From Blattamonas nauphoetae (taxonomy: Eukaryota > Preaxostyla > Oxymonadida), in NCBI GenBank assembly GCA_033064195.1, contig JARBJD010000165.1:97119-161118 (forward strand): DNA of 64,000 nucleotides, in the 5' to 3' direction. Made by a program: the position numbers and the translations under genes. The notes below the pieces were generated by a model, which saw only the letters and a program-made list of their open reading frames with translations, had not been told where the DNA came from and ran no database searches. Positions 10,001-22,154 of this stretch are shown here, in pieces (positions within the stretch are counted from its first letter, which is position 1; the number at the start of each line of letters is the position of its first letter).

Positions 10001-12119
10001 TTCTCCTTGACTTTTTTCGCCAGTGCACGCCGCCGTTGTGCAGATCGTGAGAGATGATGAATTTGTGCATCCTTCATACAATAATGGTCCAATATACTTC
10101 TCCAGATCGTCACAGAATACATATAGGTTGTCCCCATGCGTTGCTGAGGTGTCTGTGAATGACGTCATGTTGAAAAAAATGTAATGGTTAGGGAAAAAAA
10201 TGGGTCGTCTCAATTGTCCAGAGAATATCTCCAACAAGCCGCGCATATCCAACGCCGCCCTTAGAATTGGTCCCGGAAAGCGAGATTTTCAAGAAAGTGC
10301 ATGAACTAACCAAGAGTCGGCTGTTTGTTCTCGACGAATCCAAACGTACATTGAACACTCCCCCTTCAGAATGGGAGAAGTTCATCAAAGCAAAAGTTGT
10401 CTGAGAAAGTTCGATTTTGCTTGCATCCACTCCAACAAGGAATGGAGTCGCAGAAAAATATGGTCCAACATTTGTTTGAAATATTGTCACAGTACTGTCT
10501 GTTAAAGCTGCAATCATTGGCCCAGTGGAGAATACCTCCGAAGCTGACGATGAAATGACGCATTGACTTAGTTTGCAGGTTCCTTGCCCTGCAATCGCGA
10601 CGAAGCTTCCGGCGTTGGTTGTTTCAATGTGGGTTAAGGTAAGAAGACTGACTGTCAAAGAGCCGGAATCAACGAAAACAGCGGTGGAGTCGAGATTGCA
10701 AGGAAGAGGAGATGTCATAGTGGTGAGTTTTGAGGTGAGGAGTGTGGTTGATTCGGAAGCGGTTAATGTGCTGATTTTGACGCTTCCGCTGTTCCCTAAC
10801 AATGTTAAGGTAACTGATTTGTTCTGAACAGGGAGATTTTGGAGGGAAAAGACTTCCGAATCATCCATTCGTAGGATCAGATCGTTCGGGAAATTTTGGA
10901 TGGCTGCAGCGATTGATGCACATTTGGTGAAGTCTGTAAACCCACACGAAGGATCTGTAGAGCCTCCTGATGTTATATCCTTAGTCACAGAGTTCGGCAC
11001 AGAATTTGAAGTAGACGAGATGTTTTGTTCGATTGTGATGTTGGCAAAGTTTGAAAACGAAATAGTTTTGTTTATCGGTATTCCAAGGAAGATTGTGCTG
11101 TCGTTCGTGGATTCGCAGTTCGTAATATTCCTTGTTTGGGCCAAGAGGTCGTTGGTCGTTTCATGAGTGAGGAAGAGATCGTTCCCGAAGTTTGCCCGAT
11201 TTCCGGCAAAAAAACATTGAGTGATCTCCACAGAAGCTTTCACACAACAAATGGCCCCACCAAGTCCAGAACTCTCACAATTGACGAATGAGCAGTTCGC
11301 AACGAAAATATGGCCTTTTGCTGCGAAAATAACGCCTCCATTTGCTGAGCCGGAAATATTCGTGAATGAGCAATCAACAAAAGTTGCTATCTGGTCGGTT
11401 TGGTTGATTCCGAGGACGGGCCCACGAATGTCGGTCAGGGCCAAACTGCGGATGGAGAAGACTATATCAGCATTGGGCATGTGGGGAGATGCGTAAAATT
11501 GTTTTTCATGACCTGAAGAGAGTAATTCTTCGGTTTGAAACTTGATATCAGGTGATGGATGGTGAAGATGGTTCATGTAGAAAAATGTAGATTGGGGATG
11601 GAATACAGAGAAATCAATTGCGAAGCATGAGAAGGTAGAATTAATGTCATATGCCACGCACAATGCTTCGAAATTCGTGGGTGGGTGTTGTTGATCTACT
11701 TGGAGTGATATTGAATTGAACTCGCAGGCGGATTGGGAGAGAGCTACAAGAGATTGAGTCGGATCTGCAAGATATATGATCGACCCGAAAATATTGAGAA
11801 CAGAATGGTTGATTAAAATGGCCAGGGACATCGAAGACTGAGTGGAGAATTTGGTTCGTTTCGATGAGAAAGAAACGGCATCGAACAGAAAAAGAAAAGC
11901 CTTTGGGGAACAACACTCATTCAAAAGAAGCATTGTTTCGTTTGTCCCTTCAACAGAAAATTGGTTGTTGTGGAGAGTGAGGCCTGCGAGGATTGGCCCG
12001 GACGGGAGTGCAATATCACATGATGTATCAAGTGTGTTAACGGAAGGGGGGAGGAAGGAGGAGAATGGAGGGATATCTGAAGCCTGTACAGCTCCAGATA
12101 AGAGAATAAAGAGAAACAT
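7013..12119 (-). CDS. Giant beta-helix surface protein with signal peptide, TM segment and tail
   Basis: Two long frames that meet around 10.2 kb form one gene of about 1,700 residues. It starts MFLFILLSGAVQAS, a good signal peptide. The ectodomain is Ser/Thr/Asn-rich with repeating short beta motifs such as GGVIFAAKGHIFVANCSF and GGVGYARL, typical of right-handed beta-helix (Pmp/pectin-lyase-like) surface proteins, and has a cell-surface style Cys motif (CGSPSSPCPTLKTAMSEL). Near the C-terminus a Pro-rich stalk (GPTDPTDPEQPENPDDP) leads to one membrane segment (IVSSAVVGCLVVVGTVIAIVV), basic RKRRR, and a roughly 330-residue Ser/Thr/Asn-rich cytoplasmic tail. The two halves differ by one base at a run of seven T near 10192-10200: a real frameshift or a homopolymer sequencing error. 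Otherwise the gene is intact. The fold is inferred from family resemblance. Confidence 0.7.
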
Positions 12120-12388
12120 GAGAGATCGAAACCCATCATCTGCAAAGATTTGAACTCCAAAAGTTCAGTCCGTGGTCAACAAAATTATGGCTATCTCAAC
12201 AATTACAGACACTTATCACGATATCCAGACCACAATTTGGATAAAGGCATTATTATTCTCTGAACGAAATCATGCGAACAAAAAATGGACGTTGAAGAAA
12301 GAGAAGACGGATAAATATATGAACTGAACTTGCTACAAGAGTCAGAGATCTAATTTTCTAAGAATTAGTCTTCAATCAGGGCCAATTT

Positions 12389-13732
12389 CTACAATTCACG
12401 TTCCAAGAATTTGAGATCATGATCTGTTAGCTGTAGCACCCGATCAAGATATGCGTGTGTGCCTGTCGTCGTGCGGACTCGGACGGAGTAGAATTCGCCT
12501 TTAGTTTTGATTTCTGAGGTGTCCAGCACATACGCCATGAAAGAGGAAGGCGAAAACAAAGTTTGCTTCGGTGTATAGTATCCTTGTTCATAAGGTTTTG
12601 CTCCTTCGTGTCCCGCAACTTTCTTCATCTCCACCCATTCCGACTGCGCTTTGTCTGTGAAACTCTTTGTGTATTTTGTTCTCATCACTTCGACAACATA
12701 ATCATTCCAGACGGCTGGGCTAAAATAATTATCCTTTCGATCAACTGAGATTGTCACGAAAACAATATCCGATTTTGTTGTGAGGTTGAAAAAGTGTCCC
12801 CCTTTTCCAACGAACGCCTGGTCGATATAGACTGGCAGATCAACCTTGTTTTTTTCGTCATCGAGTTTCTTTGCTTCTCCGTCAAGAAATAGGTCCGTGG
12901 TTGTTTCATCAGATACCGGCTCACCAGCGGAATGATTCTGAAAGACAATTTTGCATCCTGAGTTTTTGATGGCGATTCCTTGTGTAATTGTATTCTCGAC
13001 TGTAAGGGTAAAGTCAGCTATGTTGGCAACTTTAACTTGTCTGATGATTTCTGAGTATGAGGCCCTTTGTGCTGCGGGAAAGGTGAGTGATGTTCCGAGT
13101 CCTTCTGCGGATAAAATGTTCAGAATTGCAGCTGACGGATCAGAACACCTCATTTTTGATAACGTCTCTTCCGTGATGGTTCCTCCGTCGATCTGGAAAA
13201 CGAAAGGACCTGACCCGTCCCATTCGGTCTCATCGAGCTTCGCGACGTGTGCCAGTGGTCGAAAGGCAGATTTATCCAAGGGGAGGATGATGACAGAACC
13301 GTCAAATGTTGCGTATTGTTTGACACAAATGTAGTAGTCTTTGGTTGTCCCGCCTGGATTATGACTTGTCGCAAACACGGTGGAGTCAAACGACAATGTG
13401 AGGCTGCGTGTTGACGTCCCTTCCAATAAAATAGTGCCTGAACCCAATATGGTGCTGTTGTGAGTATATTGGCCTTTCATGGAGAGATGAACGTCATCAT
13501 TTGAATTGGCACCGAAGTGTGTGACACTAGGAGCAAATTCGTCGACAAGAATGGCACAAATCACGACACGAAAGGTAAATATGCTTGTTTTCTCTTTTTG
13601 AGATCTAGCTATCGCAACATCGAGTGAGTGGCATGGATGAGTTTGTGAGCAGTTCGCAGAACTTGGCGAACCGTAGTTTATGAATACTTCTTCAATTGGA
13701 ATGGTCTCACATGTGTGGAGGTGACATGACAT
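12389..13732 (-). CDS. Secreted-type beta-rich protein, relative of the surface family
   Basis: About 447 residues, starting at ATG 13732 (MSCHLHTCETIPIEEV). Near the N-terminus SANCSQTHPCHSLDVAIA gives the Cys-x4-Pro-Cys-x-[ST]-[LI] signature also seen in the giant surface protein (CGSPSSPCPTL) and in the gene at 25.8-27.1 kb (VDCQQATPCSSIDLFEDL). The remainder is beta-rich. It lacks an obvious signal peptide and has no hydrophobic tail, so a first exon may lie upstream (none identified in 13.74-14.0 kb) or the gene may be 5'-truncated. It is on the same strand as the giant surface gene, separated by about 270 bp of AT-rich DNA. Function unknown; a role at the cell surface is inferred from the shared motif. 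Confidence 0.55.
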   Translation of the reverse strand: MSCHLHTCETIPIEEVFINYGSPSSANCSQTHPCHSLDVAIARSQKEKTSIFTFRVVICAILVDEFAPSVTHFGANSNDDVHLSMKGQYTHNSTILGSGTILLEGTSTRSLTLSFDSTVFATSHNPGGTTKDYYICVKQYATFDGSVIILPLDKSAFRPLAHVAKLDETEWDGSGPFVFQIDGGTITEETLSKMRCSDPSAAILNILSAEGLGTSLTFPAAQRASYSEIIRQVKVANIADFTLTVENTITQGIAIKNSGCKIVFQNHSAGEPVSDETTTDLFLDGEAKKLDDEKNKVDLPVYIDQAFVGKGGHFFNLTTKSDIVFVTISVDRKDNYFSPAVWNDYVVEVMRTKYTKSFTDKAQSEWVEMKKVAGHEGAKPYEQGYYTPKQTLFSPSSFMAYVLDTSEIKTKGEFYSVRVRTTTGTHAYLDRVLQLTDHDLKFLEREL

Positions 13733-14007
13733 CGACACGCATCGAGGTTGGTAGAGAGGTCTACAGTTTGTGGGTGAGAAATACGAACCATTCTACAGTA
13801 GAACTTTTTCTGCGAATGTTCGCTTTTTCTCGTGAAGGAGTCGTAGGATCTCACTTCTATCGGCAAAAATGATCTCATCTCGTCCCAACCTCTCACAGTG
13901 TGAAAAATTGTCGGTTGAGATTGGGTGCTTATTTTTGTCACTTTTTTTCAGACTCTTCTTTCTTCAGTATCTCCAAAACGAAACAACTGTTTGCTCTGCT
14001 TTTCTCG

Positions 14008-14415
14008 TCACAATGTTCTTTTTTGATGATGAAGTGTCCGACAAAACCAAAACGAAATGTCACCACTCAGTGTTTCTGGACAGGAAAACCGAGAACTTTT
14101 GTCCATGACTGATCGGTTCACGCACAAATGGCTAAGATACTGCTCCGATTGGAGGAGAACTTGCTGAAAAACTGTTTCGTGAACAGCTTGTTGTTCATTA
14201 CCATCTTCAATTTCGAGTGTCGCACTATAATCCTGTGGCGGGAACCTCAGAGAGCTGGTGATGATGTGAATGAGACAAGTATGCATGTCTTCACAGTCTG
14301 GTATGGAGAATGATTGTGGATTGATGGTGGCGATAAGTTTAGAGATCAGATCAGCTTTCACGAGGTCAAGACGGTTTTTATCTGAATTGACCGAGATCAG
14401 ATGATCCAACATGTC
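14008..14415 (-). pseudogene. 3' fragment of another armadillo-like family copy
   Basis: Reads MLDHLISVNSDKNRLDLVKADLI, then CEDMHTCLIHIITSSLRF and AVHETVFQQVLLQSEQYLSH, matching the C-terminal part of the plus-strand copy (ALVKSDLVFQLVVSLDPQSV, CEHMHTCLIYLIECFLRL, TVPETIFKKVLSPSEMYIW at 21.05-21.3 kb). It begins abruptly at the border of the palindromic element at 14418 and has no upstream partner, so it is a truncated remnant. Confidence 0.7.
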
Positions 14416-14417
14416 TA

Positions 14418-15341
14418 CAGGGTGAGCCAAAAGTAACCTTCATCCCACAATTGTGTTTTTATGTCATCTTTTCGAAAACAAACATCAAATAGAGATCGTT
14501 GTCGCTATACTGTTTGCTCACCACCTCATTCACTGATTTCTTTCTAATCAACTTCAGTGCAGTGTACGAATGAAGTCATAGTGGTGTCACCAAACCGTCC
14601 GGCGTCACCAATCCGGCCTTTTTTCTGTGAGGGACTATTTTGGTCAAACTAAGAACAAAATAAAATTTTAGCATTATACTCCCACCCGATCCCGAGAAAA
14701 CCTCAAAATACGTTTTACGTTACGAATGCACGCATTTTTTTCAACTTTTTGCGGTCATTTCTCCACAACCAGCCATCCGTTTTAAATCAAATAAAAGGCA
14801 TAATAGTCGGATAGATCTCGACAAAAGATGAACAAAAAATAAAAGGATTTTTTTCCTAAGAATATTTTGTCGAGAAAAATATGGGTTTTTTCCGATCTTC
14901 CCAAATACGCAGAATTTTTTCTCCAAATTTTTGCAAAAATGATCGTTTCACCAAAAAAACGTTTGTGTGAAAAATTTCATCGAAATCGATTCACTGGTTG
15001 TTGAGATATTGTCAAAACGATGTTTTTCATCGGGCAAAAGGGGGTATTTTGAGGATTTCTCGGGATCGCGTGGGAATATAATTCTTAAATTTCAGATTTT
15101 TCTTAGTTTGACCGATATTGATTTTTCCAGAAAAAAGGCCGGATTGGTGACATGGGACATATTGGTGACACAACTATCAGATCGTTCGCATGTCCCGATT
15201 TCTGACAAAAAACGAACGAGAATTCAGTTAAGCTTTAATGATCACTCTCTTCATATTTCACGTCTTGAAACTCTCTTTTTTAACTTTTGTCGAAAAAGGC
15301 TTTGATCGGCCCCTAGAGAAGGTTACTTTTGGCTCACCCTG
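14418..15341. mobile_element. 924-bp palindromic MITE, Tc1/mariner-type ends
   Basis: The ends read CAGGGTGAGCCAAAAGTAACC and its reverse complement (GGTTACTTTTGGCTCACCCTG), each bordered by TA at 14416-14417 and 15342-15343. CAGGGTG...AAAAGTAAC ends on a TA duplication are typical of the Tc1/mariner superfamily. Nearly the whole element is a diverged inverted repeat: for example GTCACCAATCCGGCCTTTTTT near 14603 returns inverted near 15130. No transposase is visible, so it is non-autonomous. The divergence between arms suggests an old insertion. Confidence 0.75.
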
Positions 15342-15609
15342 TATTTAGCTTTTCCTCTCTCTGAACGTCTATCTCAGCACCACCAAACGATAATTATCTT
15401 CAATCTCCTACGAAGAAGGAGATCACCCCTCCACTCTCACCAACACAGAAACGAGTGAAGACTCGAAGAATGAAACAATCGCCGCTGCCTGAATGTCCGG
15501 AAGATATTTTTTGAAAATCTCCACAGATATCCCTTGCTTATGTGGTATGATCCCACATCATCCACTGATCCATATGATTCTCTGTTGGAGCGCGAGAACC
15601 TGACAACAT

Positions 15610-15986
15610 CAGTCAGTCCTGGATTCCAGAATTTGGCATATTTTTTTTAATAAAGGAGCCGATCACACACTTCTCAACGAATATGGAGATTTTAAGATTC
15701 TTCCCATTGGAGAAGAACCAACAGGTGTCTACAATTAGCTACACATAATTGATTCAACCAGAGATTCTTCCTTCGATGGTGCTGACGGAGATCACCTGTT
15801 ATGGGTCAGCTCCAATTCGGCTTTCTAGTGGATTATGTCTGACGAATTCATAGTATTTCCCTTCGTAACATCATTTCTGTTATTTCTGCTCTTTTCAAAT
15901 GACACTGGAATCAAGTTGGCATAAAGTGTTGTGATCGTCCCTTACAATAAAAAAGTATTCCAAATTCCGGAATGCGGGACTGACTG
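15610..15986. mobile_element. 377-bp MITE in exon 1 of the family pseudogene
   Basis: The ends are inverted repeats: CAGTCAGTCCTGGATTCCAG at the left and its imperfect complement at the right (CCGGAATGCGGGACTGACTG), extending about 50 bp. AT borders both ends (15608-15609, 15987-15988). Without it the exon reads NLTTLRSLVASKCEAGEEIEW, matching KTLRSLIASKCAAGEEVEW in the intact copy, which proves a clean insertion with a 2-bp AT duplication. No coding capacity. The superfamily is not certain; the ends resemble Tc1/mariner/pogo types. Confidence 0.75.
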
Positions 15987-17220
15987 ATTGAGATCTCTCG
16001 TTGCTTCGAAATGCGAAGCTGGTGAGGAGATTGAGTGGATGTTCTGCATTCTCCTTTTTGATTATATGTGATTCTGTTAATCTGGATTCTTCACCCTGTT
16101 TTCTGATTTGTTTCATGATTTGATGGAATGGTTTGTGTGTGCTGTGATTGGACTGAACTCGAAAGGTTCGGAAAACAACGACTCGTTTTGGTTTGATTGG
16201 GATGATGTTGTGGTTGATGAATTTGGAACAGCTCGGATTAGTTTGTCTCTTCTTCTCGACTTTCTTCTTTTTCAGATCTCTCCGCTTCGCATTCGGATTC
16301 CTCCCCTCCCCACTCCCCACAATCCTTCTCCGATGGCATCGCCAGCCTTTCTAAGCTTTTCCTTGATTTGATTCATCAACTTTCCAAATCCGACCGACGC
16401 TTCTCTCGCTCCAAGCGAAGCTCCAACAACTGGCGTCTTCGGTGGATGGACCAGATGAGAATTCGACATCGTCTCCACTTCCATCTCCCTCCTTCTCCAC
16501 ACACATCCCTCGCTGCACACCTCAACTCTTCTCCTCGAACTCACTCGTCGTCACCACACTTCAGACAGGAAACACTCCAGCTTCTGGACATCCTTCACAC
16601 TCTCCTCACCTCCCCTCCTCCTCCCTCTCTCCACAAACAAACTCTCCCTGAACTGACTCCATTTGACCTCTCCTATCACAGGATCTCTCTCATCCAGCCC
16701 GACCCCGTCAATCTCAATGAGAAATTCGACTCTTCCCTCTTCGACGAGCCTGACAACGAGAAACTTGTTCGTTCTCTGATGCGCTGTCTCTCTGTCTGTC
16801 AACTCGTTCGTGTTGAGGAATGCATTCGAGACTATCCAGAATTCGTCGATCGATGTGTCTCTGTTCTTCACACCACCGACCCTCATGTTCGTTCAGCTAC
16901 GTTTCGCCTCTTCCAAGTCTTCCTCCACGGGATGGATACCATTTCCCTGCTTCCTCGTTGGTGGAATCGACTCCGCTCTTCCTTTCGCGATGGTCAATTC
17001 GAAGAACAGTTCTGCCTGATTTGGTTTTCGACAGTCTGGATCGGCTTCTCAATGAAATTAGGTACTCTGCCGCCTTTTCCAGGAAAAGACTTCGATTGGG
17101 ATGGATTGATTCATGCGTCATTGATCGACGATACCAGCTTTATCCTCTCCATCGATCTCCTCGAAGTACTCCGACATAGCACGATCCAGATCATGGACAC
17201 AGCAGCCGAAGTGACAGATA

Positions 17221-17574
17221 TCGGGGTGGCGGGAAAAACTTGGGCGGGCTCTTAGTCGATTCTGGCACTATTTAGCTTAATTTTCACTTCATACAGTGCC
17301 TTTACATGTTTCCTATTTTCAAAAAACGCTAAGTAAAAAACTCATAGTGTCGTGATGGGTGAGAACGGCGAAGAGTCAGGTCTGATCTGACTTACCATGA
17401 CTTTCATTCTCAATTAAAGGCGAAATTACTAATATTCATCCTGTTTTACTCTCATTTCATCAAAATTTTCGAAAGATTATACACTTCTGGACGGTGAAAT
17501 GACATCGAAATTATCCTCGACGATTTCGATCCCTAAGGCGTCTCAGCCTCCTCCGTTCCCTCCGCCACCTCATC
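17221..17574 (+). repeat. Left inverted repeat of the mariner element
   Basis: 354-bp left arm, matched base for base apart from a few differences by the complement of 19009-19362. It includes the non-coding leader before the transposase. Confidence 0.85.
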
Positions 17575-17935
17575 ACAGTTCACTTGCCTCAATGGTTCAT
17601 TTCGTTAGATTTATTCTCGAATGATTGAAGGGAAAACGTGATCGTGTTCTCAGTGTCTTGTCTCGTGATTTGTGAATCATTTCTGCACGAGAACAGAGTC
17701 TAAATCCTGTGGAAAATGGTTGAATCATGAGAAAGAAGAAACGAAATCAGACCAGAAGTTTTGTAGTAATCATACAAACGGTTGATGCTTTGTGTCTTGT
17801 TTACGCCTTCAGAAAGAACGTTGTTCCTAGTCACAATAAGAGGTGATGTAATGAGAAATATGAGATAGATACGTTTGTTATCATGACGACTTAACTGTGC
17901 TTAAGAGATTTCGGAGTTGAGAGACCCATTTTTTA

Positions 17936-18984
17936 ATGACGACTGAAACTGTCAGAATCAGAGACAGATCAAACATACAAGCTAATCATCGAAGAGGCCT
18001 CTCTGCTAAAGATTGCTATGCAGATTTACTCCGAGTTTCAACAAACCCCCCGTGCCTTCAAACAATTCGGAATCAGTACCGCAAATTAGAGGACGGTTCT
18101 TTCAGACTGGAATCACGTAAGCCACCCGGACGCCCACGAAGTGTGGCAACAACGGCTAGGATCACGGCAGAGATGGAACGAGATCCACACATCTCAGTTA
18201 AGAAAATTGCCAAGGTTTGTAGGAAACCAAGATCAACCGTCCGTGATCACATCAAGAAATACATACCTCACAAGAAATACATCATCAAAGCAGTCCCTCA
18301 TGTGCTCACGAATGCTCAGAAAAGAACACGAAAGGTTGAATCTAGACGCATACTTCGTATTCTGAAAGCGAATAAAGATCGAGAATGGACAAATATCTTT
18401 ACCGGTGATGAAAGCCAGTTTACGTTCGAGTACCATCACCACCATGTGTGGGTGAACGGACCAAATCCAGGGGCAACGAGGATATCACGCAATCATTGGA
18501 CCAGAAAAGTCATGTTTTGTTTATTTTTGGGATCGATCATGTCCCTGTCGTTGAACCACAGGTGGCGAACACAAGGATGACGGCAACCTATTTCAGAGAC
18601 AGAATACTCATCCCGATGGACAGATACCTGACAAATCATGAAGATACACAGCCGATATTCATTCACTATGATAATGCGGCCCCACACAAAGCTGCATTGA
18701 TCTCGGACTATTTGGATGAGAGCGGGATGACTCTCATCCCCCATCCTCCTTATTCTCCCGATATATCGCCGTGTGACTTTGCGATCTTCGGGCGATTAAA
18801 ATCAAACATGGAAAAAACATACAGAACGACACAAGAGTTAACAAACGCAATACTTGCCCAAATGGAGCTGATATCACGAAGAGACCGAATTAAAATATTC
18901 AAAGAATGGATGAAACGACTTCAGCACGTGATCCGGCGAAATGGCGAATACTTCGACAAACGTATGGTTTTGTTCTTTTTCTGA
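17936..18984 (+). pseudogene. mariner (DD34D) transposase, one frameshift
   Basis: N-terminal helix-turn-helix region with GRPRSVATTARITAEME and an HTH-like segment; catalytic D1 in FTGDESQFTFE; D2 in FIHYDNAAPHKA; D3 in PYSPDISPCDFAIFG. There are 34 residues between D2 and D3, the mariner signature, and YSPDxxPxDF is the mariner box. Two overlapping frames (17936-18580 and about 18500-18984) meet near 18520-18530, so there is one frameshift. All three acidic residues are present. About 345 residues overall, the usual mariner length. Confidence 0.9.
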
Positions 18985-19008
18985 GTTTTAATCTCTCACA
19001 GGCGAAGA

Positions 19009-19362
19009 GATGAGGTGGCGGAGGGAACGGAGGAGGCTGAGACGCCTTAGGGATCGAAATCGTCGAGGATAATTTCGATGTCATTTCACCGTCCAGAAGT
19101 GTATAATCTTTCGAAAATTTTGATGAAATGAGAGTAAAACAGGATGAATATTAGTAATTTCGCCTTTAATTGAGAATGAAAGTCATAGTAAGTCAGATCA
19201 GACCTGACTCTTCGCCGTTCTCACCCATCACGACACTATGAGTTTTTTACTTAGCGTTTTTTGAAAATAGGAAACATGTAAAGGCACTGTATGAAGTGAT
19301 AATTAAGCTAAATAGTGCCAGAATCGACTAAGAGCCCGCCCAAGTTTTTCCCGCCACCCCGA
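19009..19362 (-). repeat. Right inverted repeat of the mariner element
   Basis: Right arm, complementary to 17221-17574. It starts about 25 bp after the transposase stop codon. Confidence 0.85.
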
Positions 19363-21294
19363 TATCATCCTCTTATTTGAGCAACACCAGCATGCCGTCG
19401 AACGAATCGTCCACCTTTTCGTCTGCGAAAACATCCAGAAGAACTATGACTCTCTCCATCAGAGAAGTCTCCTTTCATATTGTGTTCTGATCTCTCTTCA
19501 ATTGAATCGTGATTTTCCTCCCGTTCTCACACCCTTCATCATTGTACGTCCTGCACTTGAACCTATTCCTACTATTCATTTAGAGCAACAATTTATCTTG
19601 CTCTGCCACACCTCTCTCAACCGACACAAGCCACACCAGCCTCCTCTCGACCTCCTCTTCGAACGAACACTCCGAACGAACCCTCTCGAATTCTTCCACA
19701 ATTCACACAATGCCGACATGGATCTTCCACCCACTCTCCTCAACACTTCGTTGTGTGGGTTTCATGCGCTCTGTCGACGTGGGGTGCATCACAAGCTGTT
19801 GGAAACAGAAAATGTGAAAAGAGGCCATCATCTGGCCAACACATTATGGATGTTTTTCACTCCTCTCATCTTAAGCACCTTTCGTCTCTTTCTGTTTTTC
19901 CCTCCACCGCTCGTCGTTCGTTTCTTCCTTCCCGTTCTGTCGTCTCATGTGGATTCTTCCTGGTTTGTCGATTCGTGGAAAGAAATGATGTCGTCGCTCC
20001 TCCTCACCACTGCCCCTTTCGGCGACTTGCACAGTGTGAGAGAACTGTACAGATCCGTTGGACAATCGAGCTGTCACTGCGAAGACACTTCAACTGAATC
20101 GTGTGTCACATATGATTGTGAATCGATCGAATGGCTGAACATCCCAACTGGATTCGACTCTGCTCTCGCTCTCCAAATCCAACCATCAGTTGTCATCGAC
20201 AAATGTGACAAACACTCTCCCTTCTCCAAAGATCTATCGAAGTTCCTGTCGGATGATGCGTCAGACGTGTGCGATGGAGTCTGCCACGTTGCATCTTTGG
20301 TTCGAGACTTAACTCCAGCCAGTTTGAGTTTCATTTCCTCTTCATCTCTTCAGATGCCTCTTCGCATTTGTTGGAAGAAACAATGCTCAGAGATTGTGCG
20401 TGGTGGATGCTGTGTGTCTTCTTCATTCTCTCATTTCTTCAGCTCACAAGTTCCAGCGGAAGTTTCGGTGAATTTGGAGTTTGTGAAGAGACTTGTGAGT
20501 TTGGGGAGTGTTTCGAATGTGATGGAGATGGTGCGTTTTGGGATGTTGGACGTTGTGATTCGAGGAGTGTCGGAATCATCGTTTCTGGAGGACTACGAAA
20601 ACGGTATTTGTGTGATTGGGATTCTTCTTCGTTCGATTTGTGAATTTTTGAAGAAACAAGAAATGGTCTCCCACGACTTCTCTCCCCTTCTCTCCCAAAC
20701 TGGATTGACATTCTCGGAAGATTGTTTAGCTTTTCCTCAATTGGGAGGAAGATCGAAGTGTCTCAGAACATGAACAAGCAGTGATCTTCCGATCTCTCGT
20801 TGCCACTGTGAAAGTCCAACCAACATTCGGTCTCTCTCTGGAAACGAAAATCGTAACATTTCTGGAATCTGTGGATCCGAAAGATGAAGAATCAGCAGAT
20901 GCTTTTCTCAGCACAATTGCATCGTTCTCTGATAAATCGATGACAGACTTCGTCCAGGCCATTGTGACACTCATTTCGACTTCCAATAAGGCCATCATCA
21001 CTTCAACAATGATGATGCTCCAACGACTTCCACTGATGTGTTCGGATGAAGTCCTCTTTGCCCTCGTCAAATCTGATCTGGTCTTTCAACTCGTCGTTTC
21101 TCTCGATCCACAGTCTGTTTCGTTGTCGGATTGTGAACACATGCATACTTGTCTCATTTACCTCATCGAATGTTTTTTGCGGCTCTCGACTCAGACTAGT
21201 CTCACAGAATTTGCAGTTGAAGATGGCGATGAGCGCCAAACTGTTCCTGAAACGATTTTCAAGAAAGTTCTGTCGCCTTCTGAGATGTACATTT

Positions 21295-22154
21295 GGGCGA
21301 TTCTCTTTGAAAGGTCGCAAAACACTATGGTGCGTCCCAAAAAATCATTTTTTGCACAATTACCGTTCATCTGTTTAGTCGACAGAAAAAGAGTGAATTA
21401 CTGGATTTCAAGTAGGATCGCGTTCGATAAAGCCATTTTTTGATCCGGACACTTTTGCACACTTTTTATCACAGAACAAGTTGAAAAATGGAGAAATGAT
21501 GTAAAACAACGTAAAAACCCTATTCTGTGTGAGAGAACCAATACAAATACATCTATTGAAGAAAAAGACGTGAAAAGTGCGGATCGGAAGATTCGACAAG
21601 ATTGATGAATTTAGACTTAAGAATTGGAGAGACATATCCAATTAAGGTGGTTTGAGATATAAAGTGAAGGGAAATTGAGATTGATCTGAATTAGAGGACA
21701 AGGAGGACGATCAACAAGTCCGTGTCAGTTTGTGATCTATAAGATGAGAAATTCATGACAAAAGATACATGATCGAGTGAAAACAGGAGAAAGCATCAGA
21801 TAGGTGAACAGGCCAGATTGTTTTCTGCCTGTTAGACACGATCCGTCTCACCTGAAAAAAGTGCTGAGTGTCTGTCAATGTGAACGAAATAAATGACACA
21901 AACCAAAAGAATCGCATGCAATACACGGTATAAGGTCGGTTCAATCATCGATCTGACCGATTAAAGTTGTTTGATGGAGAATGAGTCACCTGATCTTTGA
22001 ATTTGTAGAAAAGTGAGTGAAAATGAAAAAAAGAGATAATATAAACCTTCAAGATGGAGATTTTGATTGTTCCTGGGAGATGAATAGCTTTCTCAACGAT
22101 CTTTCAAATGTTGACGGAGTTGTAACGCACGCGTCCTTTCATTCAGAATCGCCC
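21295..22154. mobile_element. 860-bp MITE-like insertion near the 3' end of the family pseudogene
   Basis: Ends GGGCGATTCTCTTTGAAAGG and complement of GGGCGATTCTGAATGAAAGG form an imperfect inverted repeat. ATTT borders both sides (21291-21294, 22155-22158). Without the segment the family frame is continuous (SEMYI-CHLCTSRYSIID), as expected from the related fragment at 14.0-14.4 kb (SEQYLSHLCVNR). The interior is AT-rich with no transposase. A 4-bp duplication and the GGGCG ends do not name a superfamily for me. Confidence 0.6.

Larger units (their letters stand above)
17221..19362 (+). mobile_element. mariner transposon with long (354-bp) inverted repeats
   Basis: The ends begin TCGGGGTGGCGGGAAAAACT and are inverted copies over 354 bp each (17221-17574, 19009-19362). 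TA lies at 17219-17220 and 19363-19364, within a GATATC target. It carries a DD34D mariner transposase. The host frame across the site reads AAEVTD-IILLFEQHQ, matching TQFLLSFEQHQQAV in the intact paralogue, so the insertion is precise. The arms differ at few positions, so the insertion is fairly recent, although the transposase is already damaged. Confidence 0.9.
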
